Source of the DNA: Prorocentrum cordatum
Taxonomy: Eukaryota > Sar > Dinophyceae > Prorocentrales > Prorocentraceae
Length of the DNA stretch: 64,000 nucleotides
Assembly (NCBI GenBank): GCA_963575745.1
Contig: CAUYUJ010003003.1
Span: 202,001 to 266,000 of the forward strand
Reading direction: 5' to 3'
Positions 9,810 to 22,078 of the stretch are shown here, in pieces. A program made the position numbers and the translations under genes. The notes beneath the pieces were generated by a model, which was not told where the DNA came from, ran no database searches, and saw only the letters and a list, made by a program, of their open reading frames with translations. Position 1 is the stretch's first letter. Every line of letters starts with the position of its first letter.

Positions 9810-11160
9810 TCACGATCCTCGGGCCGGTGCTGACATGGCGCGGGCAAGCTCCCTAACCGAGAACTGCCGATCAGACCGATCCTGGGCTAGGCCACTCGCG
9901 CGGGCTAGCGACGCGCAGTATTCCTTTGTCTCTCGGGCAGGCAACGTTTCGTCGCCATCTTCCTCATGCCGCAGCTTGTCTCCTGGCACATCGCTCCTGA
10001 CTTTGTTGTGCCCTGGATCCAGCTCCTTCATGCACATCTCAGCAAGTCGTCGATCCGCCTCGTGCCAAAGACCTCCCTGACTCCCATCCCACAAACAATC
10101 CTGGTTGACCTTGCGCGACGACCCTGGTTCTGACCCACCTCGGCTCCGAACCTGGACCTGGTCCTTCACCTCCTCCTCATGCGCTTTATATATGGATTCG
10201 CTTCCCAGCGAAGGCAGAATCATCACCGCGCGCCATTCGCGAGAGCTCTGGCCGCGCGATTGAATGCAGGCGGTGGCGCCTCTCCATGCATTAAGCCAAC
10301 ACCATGAACAACATCTATGTAATAATCTTCCCAGATGCCGGCAACACATACTCCTCTGTCCGCAAACCCTCGCAAACTCCAGCAAATCCCTGTACTGGGC
10401 GAAAATGGTTTCAATGCGCATGGCAATTCGTAGAAACACATTCGAGTCATGCCTCGCGCTCACCCCCGCTCAGCCGACACCCGCGGTGACCGCCATGGGC
10501 AACCGCAAACCCTGGGCACCCATCGGAGGAATCGCGGCGAAGAGAGTCTTCTCCCTTGAGTGCTACTTCGACCTGCTGGACAAGTCGGGATCTGAATTCG
10601 GGGCTGGTCTCGTAGCCATTACGAACGCCAATCCGCTTCGCCCCTAGAGCGCCCTCCTGGCAACGGCCGAACACGCGCGTTTCCTCCATCGCGTCCTCGT
10701 AGACACCGCGCCCCCTGAACTGCTCAATTTCATTGTCACTGAACTCCCAAGCAAGTCCAGGGTCGAGCTGGCCACCTAGGACGCCGCCCCAAGCGCGATC
10801 CCTGCCGTCCGCGCCATGGCGCACTACGCATCTGCGCTGGCAACCGGACTCGCCTGCGAAGCGTCTCCGCGCACTTCGCGCGCCTGGGAGGCCACCGACC
10901 ACTTTCGGCCATGGCGCGCACTGGGCCCTAGCCGCGGGGTCGGGCGTCGCCGATGGCTCGGTAAAACTTTCGAGATGTCTCGGACTCCCCCATTGAGATC
11001 CCTCCTTCGTTCGCGCCCCCACATTCGAATGTTTGGTCGGTATCAATGCGTCGGGCAAGGCCTCGACGCGCGAAATCCACCGTGGTCCGAAGTTGCCGGG
11101 CAACATCAACCTGGCGGTGCCATGATCTTGGTTGCTCCACGTTAAGGCGTAGCCCTCAGG
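9810..11160 (-). pseudogene. Copia reverse transcriptase remnant
   Basis: Two minus-strand frames carry successive RT blocks. Around 10570-10625 the reading GYETSPEFRSRLV fits the N-terminal copia RT motif in which a short N-K-G-like turn precedes RSRLV. Around 9815-9985 a segment reads YCASLARASGLAQDRSDRQF followed by SVRELARAMSAP, matching the copia RT/RNase H boundary with the A-R-x-x-x-L-x-Q-D-R-x-D pattern. The region between switches frame; the catalytic YVDD was not located. Confidence 0.7.
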
Positions 11161-11899
11161 CTTCGCATTATATTCCCGACTCTCTCCATTTGCCCCCAAC
11201 TCCTCAGCTAGATCGCTCACGTTAGTATGCGGCTCGTAAGTCTTGCAAGAGCGACCTGCTCGATCATCCGGTGGCACGTGAGTGGCCCAACCTCTACGCG
11301 CAGCCTGGCGCAACCAATTTGGGCCACTGCCAGATCGCCTCGCCGGCCCCCCTCAAGTTACGCGCGCGCTTGAATTATCCATGACGCTTTAAGCTGCGGG
11401 CTTGGCCGACGTAGGGGCTCTTGGCCGTGAACCTGGCGGGCTTTTTTCGACGCGGGCCACTTCCCCGTGGACCGCCTATCTCATCTCACTGAAGAAGCCC
11501 TGGGAAAAAATACAAGATCCCCAATGCTTTCCTATATGTTCGGCGCATTCCCCCCCCCAGAAAAAAAAACGCACATCCACTTTCCCCCCGTTTTTTCGGG
11601 GGGTCGGCGGTTCCGTGCGCGCGCGTGCGTTTTGCCCCCTCCTGACTCACAACATGACGCGTCTTCGCCATGCGCCCCGCCACCTCCGCGCGTCAAAGCG
11701 CGCTGCGAGGGCGCCGCGCTTCAAACAGATGCCCCAGACGGACCCCGCTGAGATGCGCGATTTTCCGATTTACTCGGGTCTCGCGCGAAATCAATACGAG
11801 CGCTCGATGCGTGGCCTCGCGCTCGAGCATCTCATTCCTCCACTGCTGAGTGCTGCGCGCTTTGGGCCCGCCACCAATGACGCAGGCGGCGGGTCTGAA

Positions 11900-13460
11900 C
11901 CGACATCTTCCCTATTGCCCGCGCGGCTTCGCCGTGGAATCCAGAACTATGTCGCGCTCTTCGCGCTTTCCTACACCCATTGCCAAACCAAGCGCCCACC
12001 TCATGTTCCTCGTCATGCTTGCGACTCAGACAGGTGGGTGAACTTCGGGAGCTCGCGCGCTGCATTTTGCCTTCTACCGCGTGACCTCTCTGCTAGTCTG
12101 ACCTCGCAAACCTGTCCGATGATTTTCTCATCTGAACCTTGAGCCCAATCGGCAAACTAAACATTGATGCCCACGGGGCGGCGCTCAGCTCGAAAATGAT
12201 AATTTCCTCGGCTTCGCCCCCTATTCAAATCCGCTGGACTTCGCCGCCCAGATCATCCTCGCCCATTTCTTCGGGTCACTTCTTTAATCCTGGTGTCCGA
12301 ACGCCTTCTGCGTCGTTGTCCTGGCCGGCTCGCCGCGCCCGAAAAGACTGCTATAACTAGTCGTCGTTGCGGCGCCCGCGTTCCCATATTATCCAATCGT
12401 CGGCGCGTTCTACCTCGTCGGCCACCGAGACGGAACGGGCAAATTTCGCGACCCCACGAGACCAAACGCCAAGCAAATCCACTCGGGCTTCCGCTGGCGG
12501 CGGAACACATAATATAAACTGGTCCCCCATTGCACCCCCCTTGCTATACTGGTTCGCCGTGGCGCCCTCGCCCTCTGCAAGCTTAGTCTCCTGCCTCGTC
12601 TGGGCCGCCGCCCGCCCCGCCCGGGCAGGCGGCCCCCTGCCTCTTCAACCGTCCGGTAACTCTCATTCGGGGCTCAAAACCATGCGGCTTGTGGTCGCGG
12701 CGGCCACGATCTCCTCTGACTGCGCCCCTGCGCCCGCAGCGGCCTGGGGCGGCCCCCGACGATGAGCATTCGATCTCATTGACGGCCGCGCCGCGAGCCC
12801 ACGACAGGTCTCGCGCCGACTTGTTCAGCATTGGTAGCCATAACATGCATGGGCGTAACGGTCAGTGCACTCATTTCCGCGCCCGTGAGACTTAGGTCGG
12901 GCTGCCGCGGCAACCGCTGCATCCTGCTCATTGCGTCGAAACTGCATGTCTCCGCTGCGTTACCTCGCGGCAGAACTCCTGTGAATTCCACGCTCCGTGG
13001 TCGGCGCCAATAATCAGATCGCGGCGATCTGCGTCAATTCCCAAGATCACCACCCCCATGACAGTCTAAGGTGCTGCTGCCACTGCCTGACATATTTCCA
13101 GGCGCGTGACGTTGTCGCCAAAGTCCGGCACATCCGCGTTGGACAGGCACCAGCACCGCCCTCTCGCAGGCCGATTTCCCATCGGCGTCGATGGCGCGCT
13201 TGCCGGTTCTAGGCGAAGCGACAGCCACCGTCCGCGGAGCGAATGGCCCCGCCCAAAACTACTCTGGCAATGGTCGCCCAGTGCCCTTGAGAGGCCCCTC
13301 GACGGCCGCGATTGCGGACTCGCCGTTGCTCTTGAGGCTGTTCCGCTTACGCGGGCGAGATGGTCATGCCCGTCGCCACGTTGACAGAAAGCGGGCCTGC
13401 CCGCCTCTTCAGACCTGCCCGAGCCCGCGTTCACTTGCCCCCCCCGGCGGCGCATGGCTA
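11900..13460 (-). pseudogene. Probable copia integrase remnant
   Basis: Near 13345-13400 one minus-strand frame reads RAGPLSVNVATGMTIS, resembling the start of a copia integrase core (GPLS-[VI]-D, here with Asn in place of Asp). The rest of the segment shows fragments without a readable DDE triad. Its position between the protease-like and RT regions fits copia order. Confidence 0.45.
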
Positions 13461-14229
13461 AGATAAGACCCCCACCTGACTCCTCCTCGCGATATCTGTT
13501 CTTTCTAATCGGCCACGTGCAATCGGCAGAGCTCAGCGGCGCTTCGCTCTGCCCCAATCTGACGCCCTGCTTGCGGACCCCCATCCGGGCTTTTCCTCGA
13601 ACGCAATTGGAGCGCCAGCTGGTTCCTCGCCCCGGCACTTCTTCGGCCGCAGCGGGGGCGCCGACTGCGGCGGGGAAAAGGCGCGCACGATGGCCCACGC
13701 TCTCTCTGCATGTGGCTTCGCACCGTAGCTGATCTGCCGCAGAATACTTTTGCCACCCCGACGGCAAACGCATCCTCTACTTCGCGCAATTCACTGGCCC
13801 CATCCACGCCCCCTCGTGCTCCTCGCTCAGAAAAGCTGGATGGCCGCTGGGCCCGCGCGCCCCCGAGAACGCCTTGCCCAACAAAACCCACCGCCCAGGT
13901 AAACTCCCCGCTCTTCAGGCTAACCCACCCCGCCCCCCCTTCTCTCCACCAGGCGCTTATCGTCGAACTGCAAGGAGACGTTGCGCTTAAACAGGTATGC
14001 TTCATGCACCAAGGAGCTGCGAGATCTCCCCTGATTGTGCTTGCAGCGCGACCCCGTTGCCAACGCCGGCCGCTTCGCGGCCCGAACCGGCGACCATTTT
14101 GACGTCCGCTACTCAGATCGGCCCGCTCGCCCTAAGGCCCTGCTCGCCCCTGCCGGTGGCGACCTCTGGTCGTGATCCTCGATGGGCGATTCGTTCGCGG
14201 CGCTGCAACGCTTGCCAGACTCGGGGGCC

Positions 14230-14350
14230 ATGGCGGGGGCCCCGCCTGCGTTTTGAGACTCCAAGCCCACGGCAACTAAAACATGGTCTCCACGCAACTC
14301 CCCGGCGCGCCACTCGGCGCCGCGCGTGCATCCGGAATTCCGCAAACGAC
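14230..14350 (-). pseudogene. Possible copia aspartic protease remnant
   Basis: A frame beginning at about 14350 reads LRNSGCTRGAEW, which resembles the D-S-G-A-T active-site loop with the catalytic Asp replaced by Asn. A hydrophobic VLVAVGLE stretch follows. A suggestive match only. Confidence 0.35.
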
Positions 14351-14849
14351 TTCATGGAAGTAAACTCACGCGTGCTTATTTGGCAACCCTGGCGCACGGC
14401 TTAACCTTTTACTCTGGTGAAGCCGACCCATCCTGTGATCGCCGCGCTGACAAGCTGCGCCGCAAACGCGGCGCGGGGCAGTCTTCTTCGAACGGAGCGC
14501 GGTGAAACGGTTGGCCTTCTTCCGTGCGCAGATTTTTGAACCCCTATCGTCGCGATTGGCAGGTGCCTCCGCGCCCCCTGCTGGGGCAACAGCGGAAGCT
14601 CGGCCGAATGGCGCCCCGGCAACGGCTGTCCTAATGCGCGGGCGTCTGTACCCCCCCTGTTGACCCGCTCCTGCCTCGTTCGCGCCCTCGGGGGAATTGA
14701 CGACAATGCGGCCTTTGCCCCCACGCGTAAAACACCCCCTCCCGCCCACTTGGCAAAACATTGCCGTGGCCTTCCACGGCTCCTGTTCCAAGGCCGCCCC
14801 AAGGATCCCCGCGTTGATGCCATCCTCCTTCGCTTCATTGCCAAGCCTT

Positions 14850-15050
14850 GATGCGCGGACTGCCCTTGCCTCCCGGGTAGCCCCTGGTTTTTCCGTTCCC
14901 CGCTTTGCCCCCTGAAGCCCCTAGGTAGCCCTTGCTGCCCCGACGGCCGCTTTGTCTTGCACCCTTACCCTTGAAGCCCCCCTTTGTCGGCGCAGTCCTT
15001 GGCGAAGTGGCCGTGGCCCCAGGCACTGGGGCCCCGCGCCGTCGCCCTCA
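14850..15050 (-). pseudogene. Gag zinc-knuckle-like remnant
   Basis: The minus strand reads AWGHGHFAKDCADKGG followed by a Gly/Lys/Arg-rich tail. This keeps the H-x4-C half of a CCHC knuckle (GHFAKDC), while the first two Cys are lost. Basic Gly/Lys tails after a knuckle are common in copia Gag. Confidence 0.5.
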
Positions 15051-16385
15051 CCTTAGGTCAACGTCGCTCGTGTCTCCACTTCCGACAACGATCTCATCCG
15101 CATTCCAGTCTCCGCTGGGCTGTCGCACGCCATGGCTGTCGTCAGAGCAGCCCTCATTGACCTGCTCGCCATCCCACGTTTCAGCGCGCCTGTTAGCACT
15201 GCCGACTCCCACGGATCCCTCGTCGTGGGCATCAGCAAAAAAAACTCTTCGCGTGCGCCCGAACCCTCGCACTCGGCTCACACATATGACAATCATCCAA
15301 TTTAGGCGCCTCTGGGATCTTAAAGTCGTCCTGCTGCCAGTCATCGAACCAGTCCCCTGCGCGACCCATGCTGATCTGATCCTTCAAGCAGGGACTCTGA
15401 CGGGCAAGGCCAACGCACAATATCTTTAAACATGTTCCGAAATCTCGGGCAACGCAGTCCATCACCCGAGGGCGGAAGCGACGTCGTTAATCTCAGAGGG
15501 GGTCTCTCGGGGCCACTGCCACAACATATCCGCATCTAGTTTCATACTGTCGACCATCGTGCACAACAAATCCGCATCTTGCATCAGCGATGCCTCCTCG
15601 CTGACCTCCACCTTGTTTAGCTCTGTATCGGTCTTTTGCGTCTGGGAGGCCCTCGGGACCTCCCGCTCATGACATGCGTGCGAGACCATATCCCCCTTCG
15701 CCATGGAAAGCGCCGCCAATGGCTTCCTGGTCGTTGCTGGAATTCGTTGGTGTATTTCTGGGTTGTGCCCTTGAATATTGTTGGAATTCGTTGTTGGAAA
15801 TCGGTGGGCATGGTTCGGCTGGGTCTAGATGTGACACAATGTTTCACTCCACTCACGCCTTTCGGCGCGATCACGCTTGAACGCCCCAAGTTGCTCCACT
15901 GCATTCGGATGCACATACAGGTTCACGTGGTGGTCCTCAACCTTTGCCTTTGATCCCGATGGCCTCGCTGATAAAAAGTCATAGCATCGACTATCGTTTC
16001 GGAATTCGGGCGCCCCTGGATACAAAGATATAGTGGCTCCGGGTGACCTGGCTGACGAGCAAGCTGTGGGTCTTGTGGGCCATTCGCAGCATGTCCCGCG
16101 ATTCCCATTCGTTACTTGTCATACACTCTGAGCTGTCCAATTTCCGAGGACGTGTGCCGTACCTTCATGGTTGGTCCGTGAAGAAATTGCGACGTAGCTG
16201 TAATCGCCGTCCGTGCAAACAAATTTGCACAAGTCGGCAAACGTCACGGGTTAATGTTGTACCAAGCCTCTCGTGCTTGAAGCGATGTCAGTCACACCAG
16301 CTCCGAGTCCAAGGTGAGGTGGTCCAGCGGCTGCTTCGACTGCCGCCATTGTTCGGGACAAGCTAGTAACTTACACCAGCTCCGC
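15051..16385 (-). other. 5' gag region of the copia element, unresolved
   Basis: No clear domain. Minus-strand frames 15232-15465 and 15462-15719 have balanced composition compatible with decayed Gag. A GTTGGAATTCGTTG word recurs near 15735 and 15780. Confidence 0.3.
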
Positions 16386-16541
16386 TAACATGCAAATCTG
16401 GCAAGAAATCTGCGACAACGGTAAATCGAATGAGAGATCTTCTAACAGTGCGTCGCGAAACTTCAGAAACAGCATTCGAGCCAAGCATGTGCCACAGAAA
16501 CACACACACACACGAACTTAACCGCTTACTGACACCAATTA
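16386..16541 (-). repeat. 5' LTR-like repeat of the copia element
   Basis: Partner of 8545-8705. It holds TGCGACAACGGTAAAT, ATGAGAGATCTT, GTGCCACAGAAA, a short (AC)n and CACCAATTATTCC. It abuts a TCC tract. Confidence 0.65.
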
Positions 16542-16577
16542 TTCCTTCATGCGTGCGGGGGGGTGACATTTGAGCAG

Positions 16578-16658
16578 GGCCTCCTCATCCTCCTACTCCT
16601 CCTTTTCCTCCTCCTCCTCCTCCTCCTCCTCCTCCTCCTCCTCCTCCCTCCTCCGGGC
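16578..16658. repeat. (TCC)n tract
   Basis: Nearly pure TCC trinucleotides. Confidence 0.95.
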
Positions 16659-16864
16659 ATAAGGATCGAGGACAACCGCACCGCATCACCAATGCATCCC
16701 CGGTGCGTCGGCGTCAACCAAAGTGACAACAACATGAAGCCTCAGGGGTCCGCGCGGATCCCTCGACTCGGCGCCGGGGGCCCTTGGGGGGAGTCTTTTG
16801 TGCAGCCCTTGGCGCGCTTCCCGCGCCAGGGAGGGTGACAAATCCATGCGGACCCGAGCTTTCT

Positions 16865-17016
16865 GCCATGCCGCTGTTCAGTCACCGATTGTCGGCGATG
16901 CATCGGCGCCGTCGGCGCGGCGAAACTCGGGCCCCACGTCGAGCCCCCACGCCGATGCCTCGGCGCGGCGGCGCGAGCCTCCGACCCCATCCGCTCGGCC
17001 CCAGTGTGGGAGGCCT
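16865..17016. repeat. Family H element, left-truncated (H1)
   Basis: Has the GCGATGCATCGGCG core words and the right terminal sequence CCTCCGACCCCATC then GCTCGG and GGAGGCCT, as in the complete copy at 44281. The left terminus is missing. Confidence 0.6.
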
Positions 17017-17172
17017 GGGCCTGGGCGCTCCTGGGGGGACCAGGAAGCACCGACACCGCTGTTCCCCGGCCTTCTCCCGGGCCGCGTTCTGATTCGGATC
17101 TCGGGGCGACTCCAGCAGGGGCGACGAACGCTTCCCGGGAGGCCGACGAAGCGAAGACGGTGGCAGGGTAGC

Positions 17173-17303
17173 CTGGCCATCGCCCGGACGTCCGTTCCCT
17201 GTGTTTTTTTCGGTGCCGTGCTTGGTTTTTTCGCGAAATGATCAAGGATGTTCCTCGATGGTCCTCGCCGAAGGAAAAATACACACGTCCGTGCGATGCC
17301 AAG
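17173..17303. mobile_element. Family J short TIR element, copy J2
   Basis: Begins CTGGCCATCGCCCGGACGT and ends ACGTCCGTGCGATGCCAAG, an inverted pair of about 19 bp. It is flanked by a 4-bp direct repeat TAGC (17169-17172 and 17304-17307). The interior GATCAAGGATG...CTCGATGGTCCTCGCCG is shared with J1 (41037-41162). Non-autonomous; superfamily unknown. Confidence 0.75.
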
Positions 17304-17625
17304 TAGCGGCACGGGACCCACTTCCTCTTCCGAGGTCCTGCCGATGCTGAACACGCGAAGGATCGAGCCGCACCGCGTGTCCTGCAGAAGGGAAGTGAGG
17401 CTCGCGTAGTCGTGGAAGTGGTCGCAGTTCTCCTCCGGCAGGCCTGGGTGGGCGGCCGAAACGACCCCAGCAAAGCACCCGAAACCGCCACCGTGCTGAC
17501 GGCACGTCTGTAGGGAATCTACAAGAGCATGCAAGGAGAAGACGGATGAAATAGATTGGGCCCAGGCCCCCCCAGAGAGTAGCAAAGCACGGCGACGGCA
17601 TATCGATTTTTGAAATACGACAGCG

Positions 17626-17697
17626 CTGGAAGTAGCTTGGGACCCTGGGAGTCCAGAGGTACCGACTGTCAACGACGCGCGTGCACCTACCAGACCA
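17626..17697 (+). repeat. Dispersed repeat O, copy O2
   Basis: Second copy of the block at 3426-3507. Confidence 0.55.
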
Positions 17698-19640
17698 CCC
17701 CAACCCAACCCGAACACCAAAACCTCAGGTTGGGGGGGTTCGGGTTCCACATGTAATTCTTCAGTGTTCCCCGACCCCCCCCCACGGGGAATAGAGGGCG
17801 AATTGGGGCCTTCGGTATGGGTTGGGTGGCGTTGAGAGTAGTAATGTGCCTTCAGCACGTAGTGGAATGCCCCTGGCTCATCCAGTCCCGCTGGGAGGCA
17901 GAGGGGGTGTAAGGTTCTTGATGGCCTGGGCCCCCCCCCGTCCCAGCCGTTCGAAGAATTTCTTCATAGATCGTGGGGGGTCCTGGGGGCCCCCGGGGAT
18001 CTGAAGGGCTGCTAGAAACCTTCGAGGATGTGTCACACATTGCCTCCAATAGCGAAATGAAGCACCAGGAAAGCCCAACACTCTTTCAGGACGGTCCCAT
18101 CTGACCAACAAAAGGGCCCCCAGAAAGATCCTGAATAACACCCCACGAATGCCCCCAAAATCAAAATACGTCATATTCCTTACTGTGAAACGCTCAAGGG
18201 CTTTCACAAGTTCCAAGACGACCCAAGAGGCCCCCCCCAAAACGGCCCATGACAACCCAAACTGCCCCCAAGCGGGCTTCAAGACGATTCAAAAAGGCCC
18301 CAAGATGGCCGAAGAGGGCGCCCAAAATGGCTTCAAAAGGCCCCAAAAGGGCGCCATGATGAGCAAACGATGATTTAGAGTCCTCCGCCCCAAAAGGGGG
18401 CCCCCGAAATCACCAGCCGGCCCACAACAAGCCCCCAACAATCCTCGAGAAACCAAAAAGAACCCCCACGAGACCCCGAAACGGTCACCGTGAGGCTCCA
18501 ATGTGAATCGAAGCTGCCTCCAGGAGGGTCCCCATAGGCTTCCCAAGAAACTCAAGATGCAACCAATACGCCTGTGACCCACAAGCCTTTTTTGTTCTTG
18601 TAAGCGGTGCCATGGCCGCCTGGACCAAACATTTTTACATCGCAGCGCGGCGAAAGGAAATCCGCACGCGCGCTCATGCGGTCCGGGCGACGCGGCAAGG
18701 GGAAAACAGTCAAAACTGGCCTCGAAGCGTGGCGGAGGGAAGTGAAGGGCACTCACGTGGCGAGGTGCGTCGCCGTAGAACGGCAGGGGCGGCCAGTCAG
18801 CGCTGCATCCCTGGCAACGGGCGCGGGGCGGCGTCACGGGCACACCCGGGGGCTGAAGCAAGGGCTGCTGTGCACGAAAAGGAAGAGGCGCACAGTACCA
18901 GAGAAGGGAATGAATGGCCACGTCGTCTACGCCCGGTCCAGCGGGGAGGGGAAGAGACTGGCTGGACCTTCGGTGGCAAAATGCAGCGGGGATGGCCGGG
19001 GGCCGGCTGACGGGCGGCAGCGTTGCCTGCTGATGCTGCGCTGGCAGCGCTAATGGAGCAGATCCCACCGGTAGCCAGCCAATGAGGAGCAAGTGCAATA
19101 GGAAGCGGGGGGCGCAGTGGCGCGCCAACCCAACAGTGCCACGGACAGTGAGGACCAGGGCGTGGCCCGCAGCAAGCCCGAGGGGGGGCGGTAGCGGGGC
19201 AGACGGCTGGGACCCTACGTCGTCGTCCAGCGAAGCGGCGGGCAATGCGGAGCCAAAAGCGGCGCGCAGGCCTGTCCCGTGCGCGTGCCCGCGTTGCGCC
19301 GCTCTGGCTCCAGAGGGCGCGCTCTGTGGTAGCGCCCCAACGCGGGGCGGTTCCGTGCAGCGACGCGGAGATGTGGGCCACGGGCGACACGGTGGACGCT
19401 ACCGCGCTAGTGCCGCGGGTCTGCCTGGGCAGTCGCCTCGCGCGCGTGGGCGTTGAGCGCGAGGGCCGGGGAGAGCAAAGGGGGGAAGGGAAGAGGCGTC
19501 CGCGCCTGCACCCGGCGCTCCTTGCCGCGTCGGCCAGGGGGGGCCCTGAAGAGGCGGCGGCGCGCGCGGCGGGGCGCGGTGGGCCTTTTGGGCCCTCGAC
19601 CGGTGAAAAAGCCTCGCGCGGAAAGGGCCTTCTCTCGCGC
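17698..19640. other. No gene recognised
   Basis: GC-rich. 18230-18560 is rich in CCCCAAAA/GGCCCCAAGATGG words that give Trp/Gly/Leu-rich minus-strand frames. The longest frame (18289-19245, minus, 318 codons) is Pro/Ala/Arg-rich with no domain and runs through that word-rich stretch, so I do not call it a gene. Confidence 0.45.
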
Positions 19641-19780
19641 TCTCTCTGTCCCTCTCTCTCTCTCTCTTTCCCTCCCTTCCTCTCTCCCTCTCTCTTGCTC
19701 TACCTCCCCCTGCACCGCCTTTTTCTTCCTCCTCCTCCTCCGCCTCCTTCCCTTCCGCCTTCCCCACCCCATGCCCTTGC
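19641..19780. repeat. (CT)n/(TCC)n tract
   Basis: CTCTCT run followed by TCC-rich sequence. Confidence 0.85.
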
Positions 19781-19855
19781 CATCCGCTCCCCCTCCCTCC
19801 TTCTCATCCGGGAGCGGAGAGGCGGAGAGGAGTGGGGGGAGGATGATAGAGGACG

Positions 19856-19905
19856 TGGAGGGGGAGGAGGAGGAGGAGGAGGCGGATGAGGAGGAGGAGG
19901 ACCAC
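19856..19905. repeat. (GGA)n tract
   Basis: Purine trinucleotide run opposite in polarity to the preceding CT/TCC tract. Confidence 0.9.
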
Positions 19906-20470
19906 TTATTTGTGACCACTTATTTGACGTCCTATGCGGTCATGTGTCATGCCGCCTCAGACGAGGATGTGGCGACGGGGACGATGGGGGCTAGTCGCCT
20001 GGCGACTCGCTGCCCCGCCAGCGGTTCCCTGCAGCAATGGTTCACCCGACCCTGCGGGGGCTGCGCTGGCATGGTTCACCCGCTTAAGGTTTTAAGCCGT
20101 ATGCTCCAGGAGCCGCAGGGCCAGCGTGGGGTAACATCCGACGGGCACGTGCAGAAGGGGTCCGCGCTGGCAACGGGTGAGATAACTGATCTCGAATCCG
20201 GGGGTCTTCGCCTGGGAATGGGCGCGAAGCCCCATGGGCTTCACGTGCCACACGGCACACCTCCCGAAAAAACACGATCACTACTGCAGCTGACGCCGCA
20301 GAAGTGGGCCAAGGTTCAGACCTCACTGACCAGGATGCGGGGGAGCCAGATTCTGTCCTAAGAAAAAGACGGCCTCCTTCCGACTCCCGTATCACATCCG
20401 TGATGCCTGACAGTGCGCCACAGAGCAAGTGTGGCACTGACACCATGAGAACAGGTACCAGGCCCCCGCT
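19906..20470. other. No gene recognised
   Basis: Non-repetitive spacer; short open frames on both strands without motifs. Confidence 0.35.
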
Positions 20471-20770
20471 CAGGGCAGGAAGAGGAGGAGGGGGAGGAGG
20501 AGGAGGAGGAGGAGGAGGAGGAGGAGGAGGAGGACGAGGAGGAGGATGAGGAGGAGCTGAGGATCAGAGGAAACGTAGAAGGAAAAAGAAGAGGAGGGGG
20601 AGGATGAAAAGGAGGGGTGACGAGGAGGAAAAAGGACGACGAGAAGGAAGACGAGGACGAGGAGGAGAGGAGGAGGTGGAGAAGAGAGGCGAGGAGGAGT
20701 AGGAGGAGTAGGAGTAGGAGAAGAAGGAGGAGGAGGAGGAGGAGGGGGAGGAGGAGGAGGCGAAGGACGT
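20471..20770. repeat. (GGA)n-rich tract
   Basis: 300 bp of GGA/GAGGA with minor interruptions. It produces poly-Ser/Leu/Pro and Arg/Glu/Gly pseudo-proteins in all frames. Confidence 0.95.
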
Positions 20771-20954
20771 ACGATGAGGGCCCTCCCCTCGCGCCGCGGG
20801 CCTGGGCAGGGCGCCGCCCCGTCCGGCGGCGGCGCGCCCAGCGGGGCGCCGGCGGCGTCCTCTGCGGCCATGTGTCCATCAGCGGCGGGCTGCCTGCCGG
20901 CCGAACGATGAACGACCGATGACTTTGGCGAATAGGATCAAGGACAACGATGCT

Positions 20955-21216
20955 AGGGGAACGACCAATGACATCGGAGGTGAGGGGGTGAGATGCGTGC
21001 CGTGCGTGCGGGCGAGGCGTGTATGGGCGGGCGGGAAGAAAGTCTCCTCCGGCTGAGACCCGGCCGGACCAAATGATTCCTTTCCGGGGGCTGGTGGCCC
21101 GCGGTGTCCCGCCGGTGTCCCGCCTCCGGCTGAGGCGCGGCCGGACCAAATGATTCCTTTCCGGGGGCTGGTGGCCCGCGGTGTCCCGCCGGTGTCCCGC
21201 CGGTGTCCCGTCAGTG
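20955..21216 (+). repeat. Composite repeat D, partial unit (body only)
   Basis: Carries the D body without its ATCGAT block: GGAGGTGAGGGGGTGAGAT, GTGCGGGCGAGGCG and GCGCGGCCGGACCAAATGAT, the last repeated, then GGTGTCCCGCC repeats that lead into the GAT satellite. Confidence 0.8.
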
Positions 21217-22078
21217 TCCCGATGATGATGATGATGATGATGCTGATGATGATGGTGACGATGATGATGATGATGATGATGACGATGATGCTGATGATGA
21301 TGGTGGTGGTGATCATGATAGTGTCACGACGATGATGATGCAGTTGACGATGTTGATGATGATGATGATAATGATGATGATGGTGATGATGATGATGATG
21401 ATGATGGTGACGGTGGTGATGATGATGGTGTCCCGATGATGATACCGATGAAAGTGCTGATGATGATTATGGTATGTGTCCCGATGATGATGATGTTGAA
21501 AAATCCTGGTGTTGATGATGATGATGAAGTGATGATGATATGATAATGAGGATGATGAGGATGATGAAGATGACGGTGTCCCGATGATGATGATGATGCG
21601 GATGTTGATGATGAGGATAATGATGAGGTGATGATGATGATGTTGATGATGGTGGGCCGATGTTGGTGATGGTGATGATGCTGATGTTGATGATGATTAT
21701 GGTGTCCGGGTGATGATGATGATGGTGATGATGATGGTGACGATGCTGATGTTCTCCCGATGATGATGATGGTGATTATGCTCTTGATGGTGATGACTCT
21801 GCTGATGATGGGGATGGTGTCCCGATGATGGTTATGTAAATGATATTGTTCAAGATGATGATGGTATGATGATGATGGTGGTGTTCCGGTGATAATGATG
21901 TCCTGATGAAGACGACATTGATGATGATGGTGACGATGATGGTAGCCCGATGGTGATGATGGAGATGATTTGATGTTGACGATGATGGTGATGATGTGAT
22001 GATGATGGTGCTGGTGTCCTGATGATGATGAGAATGGTGATGTTGATGACGTTGATGACGATCATGTTGATGATGATG
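21217..22078 (+). repeat. GAT trinucleotide satellite with GTCCCG interruptions, block 1
   Basis: GATGATG runs broken at irregular intervals by GGTGTCCCGATGATG. The interruption resembles the GGTGTCCCG end of the D body, so the satellite looks derived from that junction. Poly-Asp, poly-Met and poly-His frames here are repeat translations. Confidence 0.95.

Larger units (their letters stand above)
8545..16541 (-). mobile_element. Degenerate Ty1/copia-type LTR retrotransposon
   Basis: About 8 kb on the minus strand. Directly repeated LTR-like ends (8545-8705 and 16386-16541) bracket decayed coding sequence in copia order: gag zinc-knuckle region (about 15 kb), aspartic-protease-like region (14.3 kb), integrase-like region (13.4 kb), reverse transcriptase (11.1-9.8 kb) and RNase H (9.4-9.1 kb). 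The reading switches frame repeatedly and has stops, so it is not functional. A short (TA)n run (9754-9784) has grown between RT and RNase H. LTR divergence by eye is about 30%, indicating an old insertion. Gypsy is less likely because integrase precedes RT. Confidence 0.75.

Noticed and set aside
12130-12160. Dinoflagellate spliced-leader relic (GGCTCAAG-type end)
   Set aside because: CTTGAGCCCAATCGG looks similar on the minus strand but lacks the rest of the 22-nt leader.
18289-19245. 318-codon minus-strand ORF
   Set aside because: Pro/Ala/Leu/Arg composition of GC-rich DNA, no domain, and it runs through CCCCAAAA-type word repeats.
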